9,732 bases of DNA, from NCBI GenBank assembly GCA_007119985.1, contig SKOQ01000152.1, forward strand, positions 1 through 9,732, given 5' to 3'. The position numbers were made by a program, and so were the translations under genes. This DNA is from Marinospirillum sp. (GTDB lineage Bacteria; Pseudomonadota; Gammaproteobacteria; Pseudomonadales; Halomonadaceae). Under the pieces are notes generated by a model. The model worked only from the letters and a program-made list of their open reading frames with translations. It did no database searches and was not told where the DNA came from. Below are positions 6,180 to 9,732 of this stretch, piece by piece (within the stretch, counting starts at the first letter, position 1; every line of letters begins with the position of its first letter).

Positions 6180-6956
6180 ATGCCAACAAAAACATCTTTA
6201 AGCGTCGCGATTATTACGCTAAATGAAGAAAGCAATTTAGAACGCTGCTTACAAAGCGTGAAGGGCATTGCCGATGAAATACTGGTAATAGACTCAGGCT
6301 CCACCGATGCCACGCAAGAGATTGCTACACGCTACGGAGCTCGCTTTGAATTCAACGCTTGGCCTGGGCATGTTGCACAGAAAAACCTAGCGCTAGAGCG
6401 CGCCACCCATGAGTGGGTGCTCTCCTTAGATGCGGACGAGTGCCTCACACCTGAGCTGGCACAAGAGATACAAGCGCTGCTGCACTCTGAAGAAATAGAA
6501 AGTGCATCTGGCTATCAACTGAACCGGCGCACCTTCTATTTGGGTGACTGGGTACGTCACGCTTGGTATCCAGAATGGCGGCTCAGACTGGTGAAGAAGC
6601 AGCTAGCACGCTGGGAAGGCACCGACCCCCACGACAAGCTGGTGGTTAGTGGCAGCGAAAAGAAACTGAAAAGCGGCGACTTCTTGCACTACTCTTATCG
6701 AGACTTGCAGCACCACTTTGAGGTTTCACTCAAGTATGCACGCATTGGAGCAGAGGCCGCCTACAAAAAAGGCAAGCGATTTAAAGCCCATAAGCTCTTC
6801 ACTTCGCCACTTGGACGCCTATTTAAGTTTCTATTTATTAAAATGGCTTGGCGAGATGGCTGGCGTGGCTGGATCATTTTAGGCTCAAGCATGATGACAG
6901 CCTTTATGAAACAGGCTTATTTGCTTGAACGAGAGCTCAACAAGAAAGAAAGCTAG
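6180..6956 (+). CDS. GT2-family glycosyltransferase, WaaE/KdtX-like (LPS core)
   Basis: Inverting GT-A-fold glycosyltransferase of 258 residues, the usual length for WaaE/KdtX-like proteins, several of which add beta-glucose to an inner-core heptose. The N-terminus has SVAIITLNEESNLERCL and VIDSGSTD. The metal/donor site is LSLDADECLT (Asp84 and Asp86 of DxD). Downstream, FYLGDWVRHAWYPEWRLRL, DPHDKL and DGWRGWI (226-232) are characteristic of this subgroup. A hydrophobic, basic C-terminal stretch suggests peripheral membrane attachment. The ATG is only five bases after the decarboxylase stop, so it belongs to the same operon, and a terminator follows. A glucosyl donor is the family expectation, but the operon's UDP-xylose synthase makes a pentose donor possible. 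The symbol waaE is not assigned, because function within the family varies. Confidence 0.88.
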   Translation: MPTKTSLSVAIITLNEESNLERCLQSVKGIADEILVIDSGSTDATQEIATRYGARFEFNAWPGHVAQKNLALERATHEWVLSLDADECLTPELAQEIQALLHSEEIESASGYQLNRRTFYLGDWVRHAWYPEWRLRLVKKQLARWEGTDPHDKLVVSGSEKKLKSGDFLHYSYRDLQHHFEVSLKYARIGAEAAYKKGKRFKAHKLFTSPLGRLFKFLFIKMAWRDGWRGWIILGSSMMTAFMKQAYLLERELNKKES

Positions 6957-7002
6957 GTTTCATAGAGAGCCGATCATCTCTTTTTTATTCTTCTTAGATT
7001 GC

Positions 7003-7040
7003 AGAGCATAAAGAGCACCTCTTCTTTATGCTCTTTTATT
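7003..7040 (+). terminator. Rho-independent terminator of the 4068-6956 operon
   Basis: AGAGCATAAAGA (7003-7014) pairs perfectly over 12 bases with TCTTTATGCTCT (7023-7034), with an eight-base loop and a T-rich tail (TTTATTT) on the plus strand. It ends just before the stop of the convergent minus-strand gene at 7043. On the minus strand no T tract follows, so it is mainly a plus-strand terminator. AGAGCA is repeated, so an alternative eight-base stem (7010-7017 with 7029-7036) is also possible. A weaker stem, AGAGA/TCTCT followed by six T, lies just upstream at 6964-6986. Confidence 0.8.
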
Positions 7041-7042
7041 TC

Positions 7043-8155
7043 TTATTGATGATCACGCTGCTCGATCAATGCCACCATCGCTGCAAATTGTTTCTCTTGA
7101 GAGTAATGCTGGGCAATCCTGAGCCCTGCGCTCACTGCATCACGCTGTAAAGCATCCTGCTCGCAAAAAGCAACAACCCGATCCACCCAGATCTCAAGCT
7201 CATGCGATGGTAAAGGAGACAAGGGATAATCCTGCATTAACTCAGTCGCCCCAACCCATTGACTGGCCAGCACTGGTAGCCCACAGGCTAGGCTCTCTGG
7301 AATAACACGGCCGTATTCTTCTAACAAAGCAGGATAAAGGTGCAAGTCCAAAGCATGGTAAAGCCGATCCACCTCATCCTGAGGCTCAACAAAAAGAATC
7401 TGATCACCGATACCGAGAGCAGCGGCTTGCTTTTTAAAAGAGGCTAAATCCGCTGTTTTACCAGCAACGACAAACAGCAAGGGCTGCTTCACACGCTGGA
7501 TAACCTGACCCGCAATGGATAAAAACAAAGCAACATTTCTTTTTTTGAAATCTCCAGATGTCACTAAGCCAATGCAGAAAAGATCATCTTCGATTTTCAG
7601 CCTTGCCCGACCCTGCGCTCTCTTCAAATCATGCTGCTGATAATTAAAGCGATTTAAATCCACGCCCTGATAAAAAACTTCGATTTTACTTTCATCAATA
7701 CCAAAGCGCTTAACGATATCCTGCTTCATCATGCAGGAGTTCGCAATCAGCAGCCGATAACCTGCAGCACGCAGCATACGCTCATGAAAAAATGCAGCAT
7801 CACTTAAGGGTGTGCCAACACGCTCATGATGTAAATGCAAACAGTTATGCAAAACCAAAATGTCATTTGATAAGGCATCACCATGACTAATAAAAACATC
7901 GACCGGATTTTTTTTCAGCCATCGTTGCACACAGAGATTAAACCATAAACGTCGCCACTTGCCTTTGATAGGCCACTTCCAAACTTTGACCCATTCTGCG
8001 CGTGCCTCTTGAAGTAACTCAGGAGCCGCTTTTTCAGCTAAGAGCGTCACTTGATAACCCAGAGCAGCCAAATACTGGCATTGCTCAATAGCATTTCTCA
8101 CTGCACCAGTGGAACGGTGAAACTGGCGCAGCGCTAAAATAGCCTGTTTAGTCAT
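7043..8155 (-). CDS. GT4-family glycosyltransferase, last gene of the ligase operon
   Basis: GT-B-fold retaining glycosyltransferase, 370 residues, cytoplasmic or membrane-peripheral. The N-terminal domain shows HRSTGAVRNAIEQCQYL, the acceptor-side loop common in LPS-core GT4 enzymes, then DVFISHGDALSNDILVLHNC. The hinge region has IANSCMMKQDIVKRFGI and VFYQGVDLNRF. The donor domain has IGLVTSGDFKKRNVAL, FVVAGK and EEYGRVIPESLACGLPV, where Glu279 and Glu287 form EX7E. ATG 8155-8153 overlaps the stop of the upstream GT61 gene by eight bases (ATGACTAA), pointing to translational coupling in a three-gene run. Donor and acceptor sugars are not deducible. Context suggests outer-core assembly. Confidence 0.9.
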   Translation of the reverse strand: MTKQAILALRQFHRSTGAVRNAIEQCQYLAALGYQVTLLAEKAAPELLQEARAEWVKVWKWPIKGKWRRLWFNLCVQRWLKKNPVDVFISHGDALSNDILVLHNCLHLHHERVGTPLSDAAFFHERMLRAAGYRLLIANSCMMKQDIVKRFGIDESKIEVFYQGVDLNRFNYQQHDLKRAQGRARLKIEDDLFCIGLVTSGDFKKRNVALFLSIAGQVIQRVKQPLLFVVAGKTADLASFKKQAAALGIGDQILFVEPQDEVDRLYHALDLHLYPALLEEYGRVIPESLACGLPVLASQWVGATELMQDYPLSPLPSHELEIWVDRVVAFCEQDALQRDAVSAGLRIAQHYSQEKQFAAMVALIEQRDHQ

Positions 8156-9092
8156 GAGCGATCGCCTTCTTTAACTGGTCTATATCCACACATAAAGCCT
8201 GACTGGAATAAGGAAAAACAATTTTCTGATAATTCAGGCCAAGAATAGTCGCGATGTCTTCAAAACAACGTGGCTGATAGTCTTCTCCAAAAATCTCAAC
8301 AACAGCCTGTTCTGGGTGACTAAAGACAAGATTAGTCAGGCCTGCACCATGCACAGCCACTACCTTCTGAGCGCTATAAAAAATAGCCGCCTGCTCTGCG
8401 ACGCTATAGTCTTCTAAATAAATTTTTTTATATCCAAGACTCTCAAAGAAATCGACGACTTCATCATGATTGCTAAATGAGCGAGGATGTCCTTTTTGCC
8501 GACAGATGAGGATCTTTTCAAACCCCTCGACCTTCTTAAGTAGACGAGCAAAGGCTTGCCGAACCTGCATCACCACCTGAGGTTGCACCTTTGCAAATGA
8601 GTCAGGCAAAGCAGGCACCACCAAACAGGCTGCAGTCCAGCATTGCCGGCGAGTGGCCCTTATTCTTCTGTCCTGATCCACACCCAACAGATCCAGTGTT
8701 TCTTGTTGAAAAGGCAAGATGTCCTTTGCATAACTGATCAACACTTGATCCCAGAGCTCTCTTGATCTTTGTAAGTCGATCAACCTAGGAACAAGATCAA
8801 GCATCCAATGAAAGTAATTATGGTCTGCGCTTGTTGCCGTCGCTACAGCCAGCCGCCCCTTCGAAAAACGCTTCCAGATTAAGTTATAACGAGACAATAA
8901 TTTGTGCTTTTCTAATGAGCCCAATCTGTCCAGCATCGCACGATTGGCTGAATAACATCCGACTAACTTTGATGAAGCATCCACAATCGCCCCAGACACA
9001 CCGACAGCAGTGGCATGTTCCAAACAGATCAGCTGATGCTCTTTTTGCTCTGCTGGATTCAGTGCAATTCCATTTAATCGCCCTAAGAACAT
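8148..9092 (-). CDS. GT61-family glycosyltransferase (DUF563 domain)
   Basis: Glycosyltransferase of the GT61 family, 314 residues, with no signal peptide or membrane segment apparent. Visible family hallmarks: HNYFHWMLDLVPRL (91-104, the N-x-x-H-W-x-x-D-x-x-P-R block), ILICRQKGHPRSFSNHDEV (194-212, resembling the R-x-x-x-R-x-x-x-N segment), YSVAEQAAIF (229-238) and VVAVHGAGLTNLVF (244-257). Bacterial members occur in capsule and LPS clusters, and plant members include xylosyl- and arabinosyltransferases. The ATG at 9092 lies inside the end of the ligase-like gene (10-base overlap), and the stop overlaps the following GT4 gene, so all three should be translated from one mRNA. A link to the UDP-xylose synthase in the facing operon is an attractive inference only, because bacterial GT61 donors vary. 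Confidence 0.85.
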   Translation of the reverse strand: MFLGRLNGIALNPAEQKEHQLICLEHATAVGVSGAIVDASSKLVGCYSANRAMLDRLGSLEKHKLLSRYNLIWKRFSKGRLAVATATSADHNYFHWMLDLVPRLIDLQRSRELWDQVLISYAKDILPFQQETLDLLGVDQDRRIRATRRQCWTAACLVVPALPDSFAKVQPQVVMQVRQAFARLLKKVEGFEKILICRQKGHPRSFSNHDEVVDFFESLGYKKIYLEDYSVAEQAAIFYSAQKVVAVHGAGLTNLVFSHPEQAVVEIFGEDYQPRCFEDIATILGLNYQKIVFPYSSQALCVDIDQLKKAIAHD

Positions 9093-9732
9093 CCTGGACT
9101 CTCACTCTGAGTTGAATGCATGACGGTGATCAGAGTCATCCCCAAGAGTAAAGCGAGATTCTGCCACCAGCTAAAAAAAGAAAGGTAGGTCTCAGTCATA
9201 AAAGAAAGCACGAGTACATTCAAGACTGATACCTTCATCAAGAGAGCATAAATATTGATATAAGAACCTAGATAAGCCCTCCAAACAGCAATATAAACCG
9301 CTATTAAAAAGGCAAGGAAAAGCAAGAGTCCCAAAACACCCAGCCGCACAAAAAGATCGATAAACTGATTATGAAAATGATCAAAATCCTTGGCCCACAC
9401 TGGAATGTCTGCTTGGGCAATCAGCCCTTCTGGTGCATACCATCCTGCACCAAACCAGAAGTGAGAGAACCCAGCGTCTAAGCCCGCGGCCCATAAATGG
9501 GCTCGAATACCCCACGAAGACATCTCCAAAGCATCCAGCCCCGATACCAATAAGGTTGGTACTACACTAGCTTCTTGTAAAAGCCGCTGGAGTACAAAAT
9601 CAGCTGGAGGTATGAAGCGAGAAGACACCAGAATCGTGGCGATTAAAACGACAAAGACCAGAAGCCCCGTCACTCTAAACCGCTGCCAAAAATAAAATAA
9701 GGCCAATACCGAAAAGTGAACCAACAACGCGA
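9083..9732 (-). CDS. O-antigen ligase/polymerase-like membrane protein (WaaL / Wzy_C family), N-terminus cut by the right edge
   Basis: C-terminal part of a polytopic inner-membrane protein of the O-antigen ligase family. WaaL-type members transfer undecaprenyl-linked glycans to the LPS core on the periplasmic side. About 216 codons are visible and the frame is open past the right edge. The TTG at 9727 is not a credible start because membrane sequence continues before it. Hydrophobic helices run near the edge (LLVHFSVLALFYF, GLLVFVVLIATILV). They are followed by a long periplasmic loop containing RAHLWAAGLDAG, FGAGWYAPEG and the family-typical DHFHNQFIDLFVRLGVLGLL with its conserved His, then three more helices. 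The stop at 9083 overlaps the GT61 start. Wzy polymerases and protein O-oligosaccharyltransferases share this fold. Surrounding core-type glycosyltransferases favour a ligase, but this is not proved. Confidence 0.82.
   Translation of the reverse strand, partial: ALLVHFSVLALFYFWQRFRVTGLLVFVVLIATILVSSRFIPPADFVLQRLLQEASVVPTLLVSGLDALEMSSWGIRAHLWAAGLDAGFSHFWFGAGWYAPEGLIAQADIPVWAKDFDHFHNQFIDLFVRLGVLGLLLFLAFLIAVYIAVWRAYLGSYINIYALLMKVSVLNVLVLSFMTETYLSFFSWWQNLALLLGMTLITVMHSTQSESPGCS

Noticed and set aside
1..9732. tRNA, rRNA, CRISPR array, insertion sequence, prophage or defence genes
   Set aside because: Read on both strands: no regularly spaced repeats, no transposase or integrase motifs, no tRNA-like cloverleaf in the short gaps. 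All sizeable genes are explained by envelope-glycan functions.

Overview
The window is a Gram-negative envelope-polysaccharide locus, most likely from a gammaproteobacterium. It carries lipopolysaccharide (LPS) core-type glycosyltransferases, an O-antigen-ligase-like membrane protein, a Kdo/heptose-kinase-like protein and a proteobacterial-type integral-membrane DgkA. Base composition is moderate (two 60-base samples gave about 55% GC in the left gene and about 38% near the right edge). A marine or halophilic lineage such as Oceanospirillales is possible, but nothing in the sequence fixes the genus.

Layout, left to right. (1) Positions 1-1847, minus strand: dgkA followed by an LtaS-type sulfatase-fold phosphotransferase that overlaps it by 8 bases and runs off the left edge. 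(2) 2019-2870, plus strand: a single LPS-kinase-like gene, divergent from dgkA. (3) 2965-3996, minus strand: a single GT4 glycosyltransferase, convergent with the kinase gene. (4) 4068-6956, plus strand: a compact three-gene operon of a GT4 glycosyltransferase, UDP-glucuronate decarboxylase (UDP-xylose synthase) and a WaaE/KdtX-like GT2 glycosyltransferase, closed by a strong intrinsic terminator at 7003-7040. (5) 7043-9732, minus strand: an overlapping three-gene run, in transcription order an O-antigen-ligase-like protein (cut by the right edge), a GT61 glycosyltransferase and a GT4 glycosyltransferase.

How the genes fit together (inference from families). The UDP-xylose synthase would supply a pentose donor. 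The five glycosyltransferases (three GT4, one GT2, one GT61) would build a core or short oligosaccharide, the kinase-like protein may phosphorylate core Kdo or heptose, and the ligase-like protein would transfer a lipid-linked glycan onto the core. The sulfatase-fold enzyme would move a phosphoglycerol (or similar) head group from a phospholipid and release diacylglycerol, which DgkA turns back into phosphatidate.

I found no tRNA, rRNA, CRISPR array, insertion sequence or phage gene. Genes cover nearly everything: the longest gene-free stretch is about 170 bases, between dgkA and the kinase gene. I see no evidence of a wholly undescribed system. The points most worth a second look are the overlapping dgkA/LtaS-like pair, the UDP-xylose synthase inside a core-type glycosyltransferase operon, the GT61 gene coupled to the ligase-like gene, the divergent kinase motifs, and hairpins at 1895-1914, 2890-2925 and 7003-7040.
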